Below are positions 45,305 to 54,315 of a DNA stretch of 64,000 nt, piece after piece (positions within the stretch are counted from its first letter, which is position 1; each line of letters begins with the position of its first letter). The position numbers and the translations under genes were made by a program. Where the stretch lies: positions 1,426,001 to 1,490,000 of the forward strand of contig NZ_JABBFY010000001.1 in NCBI RefSeq assembly GCF_012927115.1. Reading direction: 5' to 3'. The DNA is from Sphingomonas sp. G-3-2-10 (GTDB lineage: Bacteria > Pseudomonadota > Alphaproteobacteria > Sphingomonadales > Sphingomonadaceae). The notes beneath the pieces are model-generated. The model was given only the letters and a program-made list of their open reading frames with translations, did no database searches and was not told where the DNA came from.

Positions 45305-45997
45305 GTGGCGAAGCTCACCAAGAAGCAGAAGACCTGGACCGTCGACGGCGAGAAGCTGCACGGCATCGACGAAGCCATCGCGATCGTGAAGGCGAACGCC
45401 ACCGCGAAGTTCGACGAATCGGTCGAAGTCGCGCTGAACCTGGGCGTCGATCCGCGTCACGCTGACCAGATGGTCCGCGGCGTGGTTACCCTGCCCAAGG
45501 GCACCGGCAAGACCGTGCGCGTCGGCGTGTTCGCCAAGGGCGCGAAGGCGGACGAAGCTCGTGAAGCGGGCGCGGACGTGGTCGGCGCCGAAGACCTGCT
45601 CGAGATCGTGCAGGGCGGCAAGATCGAGTTCGATCGCTGCATCGCGACCCCGGACATGATGGGTCTGGTCGGCCGCCTCGGCAAGGTGCTGGGTCCGAAG
45701 GGCCTGATGCCGAACCCGAAGCTGGGCACCGTGACCATGAACGTCGCCGAAGCCGTCAAGGCCGCCAAGGGCGGTCAGGTCGAGTATCGCGTCGAGAAGG
45801 CCGGCATCATCCATTCGGGCATCGGCAAGGTGTCGTTCCCGGCGGAAGATCTGCGCGCGAACTTCGACGCGCTGGTCGACGCGGTGGTCAAGGCCAAGCC
45901 GTCGGGCGCCAAGGGCAAGTATGTCCGCAAGGTCGCGCTCTCGAGCTCGATGGGCCCGGGCGTGAAGGTCGACGTGGCGGAAGTCGCGACGGCGTAA
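45305..45997 (+). CDS. rplA: 50S ribosomal protein L1
   Basis: A 230-residue L1, which forms the ribosome stalk at the E site and in many bacteria represses its own operon. Motifs are [35 protein letters not shown] and the C-terminal [11 protein letters not shown]. Start is GTG at 45305 with GGAGGG 8 nt upstream, inside the end of rplK. A terminator follows at 46022, isolating this pair from rplJ. Confidence 0.98.
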   Translation: MAKLTKKQKTWTVDGEKLHGIDEAIAIVKANATAKFDESVEVALNLGVDPRHADQMVRGVVTLPKGTGKTVRVGVFAKGAKADEAREAGADVVGAEDLLEIVQGGKIEFDRCIATPDMMGLVGRLGKVLGPKGLMPNPKLGTVTMNVAEAVKAAKGGQVEYRVEKAGIIHSGIGKVSFPAEDLRANFDALVDAVVKAKPSGAKGKYVRKVALSSSMGPGVKVDVAEVATA

Positions 45998-46021
45998 AGC
46001 TACCCCGCTCGAAAGAGTAAG

Positions 46022-46050
46022 AAGGGCCGGAGGAAACTCCGGCCCTTTTT
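46022..46050 (+). terminator. Rho-independent terminator after rplA
   Basis: Perfect 11-bp stem AAGGGCCGGAG with CTCCGGCCCTT, loop GAAA, and TTTTT. It ends the rplKA transcript. Confidence 0.93.
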
Positions 46051-46090
46051 GTTTGCGCGCCGCTCAGTTACGTTCGAACAGGGGGTGCGC

Positions 46091-46789
46091 ATGACGGAAT
46101 ACAGGCTGCTGAACTTCCCGATGACCGGCGACATCGCGCTGATGAATGCCAAGTTCGGCATCGTTGCGGCGCAAAGCGCGGCGCGCAGGCGGCTCGCCCG
46201 ATACTCCCATGCTGCAATGACCGTCGATGACGAAATCTATATCGACAGCCTGACCAACCGCGGCATCGGCGTCAGCTATTGGGTCGAACTGGATCCCGCG
46301 ATGCCCATCAGGGTGTTCCGCCATCGCCCGACCGCCCATCGTTCCCACGAACGCATCCGGATGATGCTGGATCATTACGGGAAGGCCTATAATTTCGCGA
46401 TGGCCGCGAAGGGTCATCCGATTTTCAGGAAGCGATACGGGGACGCCTTCTACTGCTCGGAGTTCGTCGCCGCCGTTTTCACCCGGGCGGAACTGGGCGT
46501 AGATCCCGCCAGGCGGATGGTGATGCCCGCCGACCTCGAAGCGCTGGCGGACAATCCCGCCTGGGACGATGTCACCGCCATCTACCGGCCCTATATCGAC
46601 GGCACCACGCCGCCGAACAGCAAGCTGAGCGGACACAGTTTTGCGGAGACGTTCAGGACTGCCGGGCAAACGACTGCGAACGTTCGTGAAATGTCCGAAA
46701 AATATCGCAAGTTCGAAGCCGAGATGGAGCAGATCAGGAAGGCGCTGACCGACAGCGCGACCGCTATCCGGAACCTGACGCGCAAGTAA
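46091..46789 (+). CDS. YiiX-like permuted NlpC/P60 (papain-like) protein
   Basis: A 232-residue protein whose catalytic order is permuted as in the YiiX/YebB group: H40 in YSHAAM comes first and C121 in FYCSEFV with E123 follows. Such enzymes are thought to cleave amide or ester bonds in lipids or peptides. No signal peptide, and a coiled, charged C-terminus (about 195-232). The ATG at 46091 is preceded by AGGGGG. Function not firm. Confidence 0.75.
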   Translation: MTEYRLLNFPMTGDIALMNAKFGIVAAQSAARRRLARYSHAAMTVDDEIYIDSLTNRGIGVSYWVELDPAMPIRVFRHRPTAHRSHERIRMMLDHYGKAYNFAMAAKGHPIFRKRYGDAFYCSEFVAAVFTRAELGVDPARRMVMPADLEALADNPAWDDVTAIYRPYIDGTTPPNSKLSGHSFAETFRTAGQTTANVREMSEKYRKFEAEMEQIRKALTDSATAIRNLTRK

Positions 46790-46818
46790 CCGCGACCGGC
46801 GGTGCGCCCCGGGGGAGG

Positions 46819-46846
46819 CGCTTGCGGAGTGCGGCCGCAAGTGCTT
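46819..46846 (+). terminator. Weak terminator after the YiiX-like gene
   Basis: Ten-base stem with one G-T pair (GCGCTTGCGG with CCGCAAGTGC), 7-base loop, then only TTTG. It lies between the YiiX-like gene and the TPR protein gene. Confidence 0.35.
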
Positions 46847-46879
46847 TGATATCGCTACCATAACAAGGCGAGGATCGGG

Positions 46880-48589
46880 ATGCGTTTGAAGCTGTTGACG
46901 GCCGCGATCGTGCTGCTCCCCCTCCCCGCCCTCGCGCAGACCACGCCGCAGGATGACGGGATCGTCGTTCAGGGCACGCTGGAGAAGATGAGCGACTGGC
47001 GCGTCGCCGAAGGCGATCATGTCATCGTCTATTCCAACGGGAGCGAAAGCGAGCTCAAGCGGATCGCGCACAATCTGGAGCGACTGCACCTGCTCCTCTC
47101 AATCCTGCTGGGCACGCATGAGCGGCCCGATCGGACGCTGAAGCTGCGCGTCACGCTGATCGGCGACACCGCCGAATTCGACGCGATGAACCTGCGCAAC
47201 CTGCGATCGCGGCAGGGCCCGTTCGCCAGCGCCTTCCCGATCCAGCGCTATTACGATCCGCGCGAGGACGGCGCGGTGATGGCGGGAAGCCGGATCGACC
47301 AGCGGATCATGCTGGCGCAGGGCACCAGCCTCGCCAATCTGGGCACGCGCGAAATCAACCTCGAGACCGGGATGGTCGAATCCACCCTGTTCGGATCATC
47401 CAATCCCAACGATATCGGGACCGGGATCAATCAGGTCACCGTGCCGCTATCGGCCGAAGGCCGCATCTATGGCGGCTATGCCCAGCATTTCCTGCTGACC
47501 TATTTCCCGATGGCCTATCCCCGCTGGTATCTCGATGGGTTCGGCGAGATCTTCGCGACGATCAAGATCCGGGAAGACGGCAAGATCGAATATGGCCGCG
47601 CGCCCGAAGGGCTGCGCAAGGTGACCGACTGGTTCCGCAACTACCCGGTGCGGAACGTGCTGAGCGGGAAATATCTGCAGGACCGCGCGCGGACGCGCTG
47701 GACGCCCTATCACGCATGGGTGCTGACCCATTATCTGTTCTTCTCCGAGGACCGGAAGGGGCAGCTCCAGAACTATCTGATGGCCTATGCGCGCGGCGAA
47801 AGCTGGGAGAAGGCCGCCGAGGCGTTCGGCGATCCCGGCAAGCTGGCCAATGATGTGGCGCGATACGACAACAGCAAGGTGCCGTGGGAACGGATGACCT
47901 ATCCGCCGGAGCTCGCCGCCGAGCCGATCATCCGTCAGCTTAACCGCGGGCAGGCCGCGTTCCTGAAGGGGCGGCTGGAACTCGGATCGCGGATCACCGA
48001 CGCCGAGGGCCCCGATGGGGCTGCGGCCATCGCGGGACGCAATCGCTGGCTGACGCGGCTGCGCAACGATGCGGGGCGCTATCCCGCCAATCTCGACGCG
48101 CAGTTGCTGCTGGCCGAAGCCGAGTGCCGCAGCGGCAATGCGGCGGAATGCCTTGCCGCTGCCGAGCGGGCGCTGGCGATCGACGGAAGCAATGCGGCGG
48201 CGCTCAACTGGAAGGGCGTGGCGCTGACCCGGCAGGCGCTCGCCGGACCGGCCGCCGAGCGCGCACAGAAATTGCGGGCTGCGCGCGGCTTCATCGTCCG
48301 CGCGAACCGGATCGACAGCGAAGCGCCGGCTCCGCTGCTGGCTTATTATCGCAGTTTCACCGAAGCGAGTGACGCACCGCCGGAAGTGGCGCTGGAAGGG
48401 CTGTTGAAAGTGATCGACACGATCCCCGCCGCACCCGGCCCGCGCATCATGCTGGGCGAGGCGTTCGCGAAGGAAGGCAATGCCGAAGCCGCCCGGCGAA
48501 CGCTGCGTTCGGTGGCCGAGGGCGGCTATGACTCGCCGGAAAAGGCGAAGGCGCGGACCTTGCTGGGAGCGATGCCGGCGGCTCAGTGA
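46880..48589 (+). CDS. Exported TPR protein with a degenerate peptidase-MA-like domain
   Basis: A 569-residue protein with a signal peptide (cleavage near LALAQ at residue 20). The N-terminal part (about 40-290) resembles DUF1570/peptidase-MA proteins: the position of HExxH reads YAQHF, so the zinc site is incomplete, while the later WYLDGFGEIFA keeps the shape of the third-ligand motif. The C-terminal part (about 400-560) holds TPR-like repeats, e.g. NLDAQLLLAEAECRSG and ALAIDGSNAAALNWKGVAL. Probably a scaffold in the periplasm. It overlaps the convergent M28 peptidase gene by 7 bp. Confidence 0.75.
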   Translation: MRLKLLTAAIVLLPLPALAQTTPQDDGIVVQGTLEKMSDWRVAEGDHVIVYSNGSESELKRIAHNLERLHLLLSILLGTHERPDRTLKLRVTLIGDTAEFDAMNLRNLRSRQGPFASAFPIQRYYDPREDGAVMAGSRIDQRIMLAQGTSLANLGTREINLETGMVESTLFGSSNPNDIGTGINQVTVPLSAEGRIYGGYAQHFLLTYFPMAYPRWYLDGFGEIFATIKIREDGKIEYGRAPEGLRKVTDWFRNYPVRNVLSGKYLQDRARTRWTPYHAWVLTHYLFFSEDRKGQLQNYLMAYARGESWEKAAEAFGDPGKLANDVARYDNSKVPWERMTYPPELAAEPIIRQLNRGQAAFLKGRLELGSRITDAEGPDGAAAIAGRNRWLTRLRNDAGRYPANLDAQLLLAEAECRSGNAAECLAAAERALAIDGSNAAALNWKGVALTRQALAGPAAERAQKLRAARGFIVRANRIDSEAPAPLLAYYRSFTEASDAPPEVALEGLLKVIDTIPAAPGPRIMLGEAFAKEGNAEAARRTLRSVAEGGYDSPEKAKARTLLGAMPAAQ

Positions 48590-50289
48590 AAGCTGCTATA
48601 GACCGCTACGCTGGGTGCGACTGCATCGAAGCGGACCCATAAAGCGATCCCAAGCGCCAGCACGGTGAGCACTGCCGCTTCCTTCATCGCGCGCGGACGC
48701 TCGATACGCAGGAACAGCGGCAGGAGCAGCGTCGCGCCGAGCGCAAGCGGAATGGCGAGCACCGATGGCATGTCCGGTCCGACCGCCTGGAACAGCGCGT
48801 GGCCGAGCGTGAGCATATAGCCCGCGCCGATCATCGCGGCGGCGGCCATGATCCAGTTGCCCGCCGGCCCCGGACGCAAGCGCATCGCCGCCGCGCCGAT
48901 CCCGCCAAGCAGGAGGGGGATCTGGAGCGGAAAGGCCGCGGTGGGCGCAAGCGCCTGCGCCACGACGGCGAGCAGCAGGAACGGCGCGGCGATGGCGGGC
49001 AGCAGGGGCATGATCGGGCGGCTGTTCAGCAGCAGACCCGCGACGAGCGTAGCGGTGGCGAGGCACAGCAGGACCGCCTGAACCTCGAGCCGCGGGATCG
49101 CCGCGAGGCGGTCGTAATAATTGACCGGCCCGTCCGCGCCCGAGGCGAAGTTGCCGAGGAACAGCAGCAACGCGCCCCCGGCGATGGTGGCGATCGCGAC
49201 CCCCGCCCCGCGGCCCAGTCCTCGCAACGTGGTGCCCCCCCATCCCGCATAGCCATAGGCGCCCGTCGCCACCGCGAGGATCAGCCAGCCGACCCAGCCG
49301 GGATAGGCGAGAAAGACCAGCCCGAAGAGATCGTAGAATACGCGATCCGGCGCCTTGCCGGGCAGTTCGGGCGCGGCGAGCAGCGCGCGGCTGAGATCGA
49401 GGGTCTGGCGGCCCATGTCCTGCAACGATCCCTGGTCGAGCGCGTCGGGCGTCGCCAACGGCGAATGATACAGCCCCGGCCGCCCGATAAAGGCGAAGTT
49501 GAAGCCGGGAACGCCCTGCTTCTTGGCGATGGTATAGTCGGTGTAGTTGGGCAGATTGTTATAGACGAACACGCTGAGCGACGTCGCCACGGGCCGCCGG
49601 ACCGAGCGTGCGAACAGACCGATCATCGCACCGTTCTCGTGGCCGGTTTCGAACATCGAAGTGCGCCCACCGCCGCCGCGCGCCTCCAGGTTGACGATGA
49701 CGCCGACGCGCTGACGCACGGGATCCCGTTCGAAGAAATGCGCCGCGCCTTCGAGGGCGATTTCCTCGGCATCGGTGAAGAGGACGATCAGCGGACGTTC
49801 GGGCGGCTGCCCTCCGGCACGGATTGCCCGCACTGTTTCGAGGATGGCGGCAACGCCCGCGCCGTCGTCGGGCGCGCCGGGCGATCCCCATACCGAATCA
49901 TGGTGCGCCATTAGCAGCAGCGCGGGCTTCGCCGGATCGCGACCGGGCAGCGTGGCGATCAGGTTGACCGCCTGCATATCCGGCGCGGGGCTGCCCCGCC
50001 ACTTCTCCAGCCGCGCCCTGCCCTTCTCGCTGAGCGGCGCGGCGGCTTGGGTGACGGTCATGCCCAGCGCCTCGAGCTGGCGGGTCAGATAGGCGCGGAC
50101 CTTCGCATTCTCCGCGCTGCCCGTGGGATGCGGCGCGCGGGCGATTTCGCGGAGATGCACAAGCGCGCGCGTCGCGGAGAATTCGCTGGCCGGAGCATCT
50201 GCCGACGCTGGCCGAGGCGTGGTGGTCGCAAAGATCGCCAGCAGAATCGCACCCGCGATCGCGACGCCAAGATGGACCCAGCTCTTCAT
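48583..50289 (-). CDS. M28-family membrane metallopeptidase
   Basis: A 568-residue protein with an N-terminal signal anchor, an M28 aminopeptidase domain (about 40-320) and eight or so C-terminal membrane helices (about 335-560), an architecture similar to the FXNA/ERMP1 group. Zinc ligands are H and D in MAHHDSVWGSPGAPDDG, E and E in FTDAEE, and H in LYHSPLATPD; the usual aspartate in the strand after is in VNLEARG, i.e. glutamate. The ATG at 50289 has GGAGAG upstream; a TTG at 50307 is the alternative. Confidence 0.85.
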   Translation of the reverse strand: MKSWVHLGVAIAGAILLAIFATTTPRPASADAPASEFSATRALVHLREIARAPHPTGSAENAKVRAYLTRQLEALGMTVTQAAAPLSEKGRARLEKWRGSPAPDMQAVNLIATLPGRDPAKPALLLMAHHDSVWGSPGAPDDGAGVAAILETVRAIRAGGQPPERPLIVLFTDAEEIALEGAAHFFERDPVRQRVGVIVNLEARGGGGRTSMFETGHENGAMIGLFARSVRRPVATSLSVFVYNNLPNYTDYTIAKKQGVPGFNFAFIGRPGLYHSPLATPDALDQGSLQDMGRQTLDLSRALLAAPELPGKAPDRVFYDLFGLVFLAYPGWVGWLILAVATGAYGYAGWGGTTLRGLGRGAGVAIATIAGGALLLFLGNFASGADGPVNYYDRLAAIPRLEVQAVLLCLATATLVAGLLLNSRPIMPLLPAIAAPFLLLAVVAQALAPTAAFPLQIPLLLGGIGAAAMRLRPGPAGNWIMAAAAMIGAGYMLTLGHALFQAVGPDMPSVLAIPLALGATLLLPLFLRIERPRAMKEAAVLTVLALGIALWVRFDAVAPSVAVYSSFH

Positions 50290-50406
50290 GCGTCTCTCCC
50301 CTTGCAACGGAGCCTATCGGGCGCGGCCGCGCCTCACAAGGCAACCGGTTTCTTGCCGTTCGATCGTTGCGGGGTTGACGCGACGCCCGCATCGCCATTA
50401 ACGGCA

Positions 50407-50431
50407 GATAATGAGAATCAATCGCATTATC
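50407..50431 (+). promoter_or_regulatory. Fur box upstream of the TonB-dependent receptor
   Basis: GATAATG and CATTATC form a perfect inverted repeat with an 11-nt spacer; the inner TGAGAATCAATCGCA is also a partial palindrome matching the Fur consensus. It ends 15 bp before the receptor ATG. Predicts iron-repressed expression. Confidence 0.75.
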
Positions 50432-50446
50432 AAAAAGGGCGGAAAA

Positions 50447-52672
50447 ATGAAGAATTTCGTGCGGTCGCGGCTTCTGGCGGGGATTGCCCTCGCGGCAGTC
50501 GGGACGATCGGAATCGCGGCTCCGGCGATGGCGCAGGATGCGGAGCAGGAAGCGGCGAAGGCGAACCCGGTGATCACCGTCACCGCGACGCGCATCCCCG
50601 TCTCGACCCTCGACGCACCGGCGACCGTCAGTGTCATCACCTCCGAGCAGATCGCCGACGAGCTGGCGACCGACATCAAGGATCTGGTCCGTTTCGAACC
50701 GGGCGTCAGCGTCCCCCGCTCCCCCGCCCGCTTCGGCGCTGCGCTGGGCTCGACCGGCCGCGCGGGCAATGAAGGCTTCGTGATCCGCGGCATCGGCGGC
50801 AACCGCGTGCTGATCCAGGTCGATGGCGTGCGCGTGCCCGATGGCTTCGCATTCGGCGCGCAGTCGGCCGGCCGTGGCGACTATGTCGACGTCGGTCTGG
50901 TCAAGTCGGTCGAGATTCTGCGCGGCCCGGCCTCGGCGCTGTATGGCAGCGACGGTCTGGCCGGCGCGGTGAGCTTCGTCACCGCCGACCCCTCGGACTT
51001 CCTGAAGAACGGCAACAACATCGGCGGCCTCGTCCGCGCCTCGTACAACTCGGCCGACAACGAGTTTGCCGAAACCGCAATCCTCGCCGCGCGCTCGGGC
51101 GACTGGTCGATCATGGGCGCCTATACCCGCCGCGATTTCAACGAACTCGAAAATCAGGGCACCGTCGGCGGCACCGGCTCGCTACGCACCATCGCCAATC
51201 CGGCGGATGGCCGCTCCAACGCCGCCTTTGGCCGGATCGTGTACGAGCCCGCCGGCGGCCACAAGATCCGCCTGACCGGCGAGTATCTCGACACCTATCT
51301 CTTCACCGACGTGCTCAGCGGCCGCAGCGCGACCGTCGATCTGGTGCAGGGCAAGGACACCGGCAAGCGCGCGCGGATCGCAGGCGACTGGACCTGGCAG
51401 GGCGAAGGCACGATCGATTATGCCCGCCTCGGCGTCTATTGGCAGGATGCTGACGATCGCCAGTTCACCGACGAGGATCGCACGCCTGCGGTCGATCGCG
51501 AACGCCTCAACACCTTCGAGAACCGCGTCTATGGCGCGGCGGGCGAAGTGCGCGGCAGCGTGGGCGAGACGGTGAAGTTCGCGGTGGGCGGCGATATCAG
51601 CTTCACGCGCCAGAGCGGCCTGCGCGACGGCGTCGTCCCGCCAGCGGGCGAAGTCTATCCGACCCGCGCCTTCCCCGAGACCGATTTCATGCTGGCGGGC
51701 GTATTCGCTTCTGCCGAATTCACGTTCGGCCCGCTGACGCTCTACCCGGCGCTGCGCTTCGACGCGTACGACCTGAAACCCGAAAACGATCCGCTGCTGC
51801 CGACCTTCGCCGGTGCGGACCAGAGCGGCTCGCGAGTCTCGCCCAAGATCGGCGCCGTCGTCCGGCTGGGCGACAATGTCCGCGTGTTCGGCAACTTCTC
51901 GCAGGGGTTCAAGGCGCCGGCGCCGAGCCAGGTGAATAATTTCTTCGAGAATCTGGTCGGTCCGTTCGCTTATTACCGCTCGGTTCCCAACCCGAACCTG
52001 CGCCCGGAAACGAGCCGCAGCTTCGAGGGTGGCCTGCGCTTCGCGAGCGACAATGTCAGCTTCACCTTCACCGGCTTCCATTCGGAATATGACAATTTCA
52101 TCGAGCAGATCGAAACCACCGGCCTGCCGACCTCGACTCTCGCCAATCCGTGGATCTATCAGTGGGTGAACCTGGCCGGCGCGGAGCTGACCGGCGTGGA
52201 AGCCAGCGCGGAAGTGCGCCCGGCGGCGGGCGTGTCGACTCGACTGAGCCTGTCCTATGTCGAGGGTGACGGTATCAACGGCGCGGGCGTTAAGACCCCG
52301 CTCCAGTCGATCGATCCGTTCCGCGCGGTGTTCAGCCTGGGCTATGACGATCCGGGCAACCGCTTCGGCGCGCGCGCAGTCGTGACCTATAGCGGCGAGA
52401 AGAAGGACGCCGATACGCTGGGTTCGGGCTGCTATGCCACGCTCGCCGCGACGCCGACCTGCTTCACCGGCGGGGACTATGTCACGCTGGACCTGACCGC
52501 CTATGTGCGGATCGTGCCGAGCGTGACGCTTCGCGCCGGCCTGTTCAACCTGACCGACCGCAAATACTGGCAGTGGCAGGATATCCGCGGCCTTTCGGAC
52601 ACATCGACCGTCAAGGACGCCTATTCGCAGCCGGGCCGCAACGGCAGCGTTTCGCTGAGCTATCGTTTCTGA
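50447..52672 (+). CDS. TonB-dependent receptor, haem/haemoglobin-type
   Basis: A 741-residue outer-membrane receptor: signal peptide (cleavage after AMAQ), N-terminal TonB-box region (ITVTATRI), plug domain (about 55-175; FVIRGIGGNRVLIQVDGVRVPD, VEILRGPASALYGSDGLAGAVSF) and a 22-strand barrel ending in SLSYRF with C-terminal phenylalanine. NPNLRPETSRSFEGGLR is typical of the haemoglobin/transferrin family of receptors. The Fur box upstream supports iron-source uptake. DUF6607 gene follows after 11 bp, forming an operon. Confidence 0.93.
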   Translation: MKNFVRSRLLAGIALAAVGTIGIAAPAMAQDAEQEAAKANPVITVTATRIPVSTLDAPATVSVITSEQIADELATDIKDLVRFEPGVSVPRSPARFGAALGSTGRAGNEGFVIRGIGGNRVLIQVDGVRVPDGFAFGAQSAGRGDYVDVGLVKSVEILRGPASALYGSDGLAGAVSFVTADPSDFLKNGNNIGGLVRASYNSADNEFAETAILAARSGDWSIMGAYTRRDFNELENQGTVGGTGSLRTIANPADGRSNAAFGRIVYEPAGGHKIRLTGEYLDTYLFTDVLSGRSATVDLVQGKDTGKRARIAGDWTWQGEGTIDYARLGVYWQDADDRQFTDEDRTPAVDRERLNTFENRVYGAAGEVRGSVGETVKFAVGGDISFTRQSGLRDGVVPPAGEVYPTRAFPETDFMLAGVFASAEFTFGPLTLYPALRFDAYDLKPENDPLLPTFAGADQSGSRVSPKIGAVVRLGDNVRVFGNFSQGFKAPAPSQVNNFFENLVGPFAYYRSVPNPNLRPETSRSFEGGLRFASDNVSFTFTGFHSEYDNFIEQIETTGLPTSTLANPWIYQWVNLAGAELTGVEASAEVRPAAGVSTRLSLSYVEGDGINGAGVKTPLQSIDPFRAVFSLGYDDPGNRFGARAVVTYSGEKKDADTLGSGCYATLAATPTCFTGGDYVTLDLTAYVRIVPSVTLRAGLFNLTDRKYWQWQDIRGLSDTSTVKDAYSQPGRNGSVSLSYRF

Positions 52673-52683
52673 GGGACACGAAG

Positions 52684-53652
52684 ATGAGCAAGTATATCCT
52701 TCGCGCGGCCCTGCTCGCGCTCGCCGCCATCCCTGCCGTCGCGGTTCCGGCCGTCGCGCAGACGACGCAAGCCTCGGCATTCGAGGCGGACCGCGCCGAC
52801 ATCCTGGCGATGGCGGGCAACTACAAGGTCCGTTTCGACATGCGGGAATCGACCTCGTGGCGTTCGGACTACACCCCGATCGAGTCCAAGATCTCGGGCG
52901 GGTACGAAAGCGTCCGCGTGATCGAGAACAGCGGCAAGCGTATCTCGCTCCAGCATCTGCTGGTGGTCGATGCCGGCGGCACGACGATGGTGATCAAGCA
53001 TTGGCGGCAGGACTGGGAATATGAACCTGCTCGCATCCTCGTCTATTCGGGGCCGGACAGCTGGACCTGGCGCGCCACCACCGCAGCCGAGCGCAAAGGC
53101 AAATGGTCGCAGACCGTGTGGCAGGTGGACGACAGCCCGCGCTATGGCGGCCTGGGCGCATGGACGACCGTGGCGGGCCTGCGCCGCTGGGAATCCGACG
53201 CGACCTGGCGCCCCCTGGCTCGTCGCGACGCGGTGCGCGGGCCGGTCTATGATCGTTATTACTCGGTCAACCGCCACCAGAGTTCGCCAACCGGCTGGAT
53301 CCACTGGCAGGACAATATCAAGATGGGCGAGTTCGACGGCGCGCTGAAGCCCGTCGTGCAGGAATATGTCCTCAACACCTATGGCCGGTTCGATGGCTAT
53401 CCGGTGAAGGCCGCCGACGATTATTGGGAAGCGACCAAGGGCTATTGGGCCGCGATCCGCACCGAATGGGACCGCATCGCCACCACCAAGAACGGCATTC
53501 GCATCACCGAAGCCGCCGAAGCCGGCACGGTGATCGCCAGCCGCCTGCTGGAGATTGCGGACGACATCCAGAAGGGCAAGATCACCGAAGCCGATGGCAT
53601 CAAGACCGCCCGCGCGCTGATGGATCAGGCAACCCGCGCCGCCGGACAGTAA
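52684..53652 (+). CDS. DUF6607 family exported protein
   Basis: A 322-residue protein with a signal peptide (cleavage around AVAQ at residue 26). Very rich in tryptophan and tyrosine, with WRQDWEYEPARILVYSG and WRPLARRDA segments characteristic of this family, which is often encoded next to iron-regulated TonB receptors. Function unknown; a periplasmic or outer-membrane role in haem or siderophore use is inferred from linkage only. Confidence 0.8.
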   Translation: MSKYILRAALLALAAIPAVAVPAVAQTTQASAFEADRADILAMAGNYKVRFDMRESTSWRSDYTPIESKISGGYESVRVIENSGKRISLQHLLVVDAGGTTMVIKHWRQDWEYEPARILVYSGPDSWTWRATTAAERKGKWSQTVWQVDDSPRYGGLGAWTTVAGLRRWESDATWRPLARRDAVRGPVYDRYYSVNRHQSSPTGWIHWQDNIKMGEFDGALKPVVQEYVLNTYGRFDGYPVKAADDYWEATKGYWAAIRTEWDRIATTKNGIRITEAAEAGTVIASRLLEIADDIQKGKITEADGIKTARALMDQATRAAGQ

Positions 53653-53697
53653 CGCACGAGACCCTCACTATTCCGCCACGCCGGGCTCGTGCCGGCC

Positions 53698-53730
53698 CCG
53701 CCGCACCTTATTTCATGGGAGGTGCGGCGG
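53698..53730. repeat. Inverted repeat followed by REP-like sequence
   Basis: A perfect 10-bp stem, CCGCCGCACC with GGTGCGGCGG, loop of 13. It is followed directly by a degenerate GATCCCGGATCAAGTTCGGG, which from memory resembles an intergenic repeat common in sphingomonads. It may act as a terminator-like mRNA stabiliser for the TonB operon. Confidence 0.45.
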
Positions 53731-53787
53731 ATCCCGGATCAAGTTCGGGGTGGTGGAAGCTTTTTGCGGGGATGGAGACAGGGAATT

Positions 53788-54315
53788 TTATCTCCCTGCG
53801 CACGCGCTTCGCCGCAGGGTGTAGTTCAGATCCTTCGATCGCGTGAATTTATTCTTCAGCACGATACTACGCGCACGGCATATCGATGCCTGATGAATTC
53901 TATTCTCAGCAGATGAGATATAATTCTCAAGCGTGATCAATACAATCTGAACTGCAAGGTCACGAGCATCCACAGCCTTTATATACATGATCGGCATATT
54001 TATGCCGAACACAAATTTGTAACTTAAACTCAATTCATACATGTCTTCAGAAGATTTATCGCCAATCGATACATAGGAAACATATTCACGTTCCCACAGT
54101 GATTTCTTGCTTTTCTTGTAGTTGTAAACGGGATTGATATCCACATAGCTCGCGATCGGCTGCTCGATCGCTCCGATCTGATCCGCAAAACCGCTGATTT
54201 CCCGTGCATAGCCGATCTTGACCGTAGGCTTAGCGCCGGCCGGTCCGATCCCTCCGCCCGCGAGTGCCACAAGGGCCGCGGCGCAAATAAACAGCTCGGA
54301 TGACCGCATCCTCAT
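53788..54315 (-). CDS. AT-rich gene for an exported protein of unknown function
   Basis: A 175-residue product with a signal peptide (cleavage near AGA-KPT). The mature part has many Tyr, Ser, Lys and Ile residues (EREYVSYVSIGDKSSEDMYELSLSYKF) and an odd Arg/Cys-rich C-terminus. The coding region is clearly less GC-rich than its neighbours (about 40-45% by eye over 53,830-54,130), suggesting recent transfer or relaxed selection. The ATG at 54315 overlaps the upstream gene's stop as ATGA. No family recognised. Confidence 0.65.
   Translation of the reverse strand: MRMRSSELFICAAALVALAGGGIGPAGAKPTVKIGYAREISGFADQIGAIEQPIASYVDINPVYNYKKSKKSLWEREYVSYVSIGDKSSEDMYELSLSYKFVFGINMPIMYIKAVDARDLAVQIVLITLENYISSAENRIHQASICRARSIVLKNKFTRSKDLNYTLRRSACAGR

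Noticed and set aside
51182..52780. 532-codon minus-strand open frame
   Set aside because: Antisense to the TonB receptor barrel; no signal or domain.
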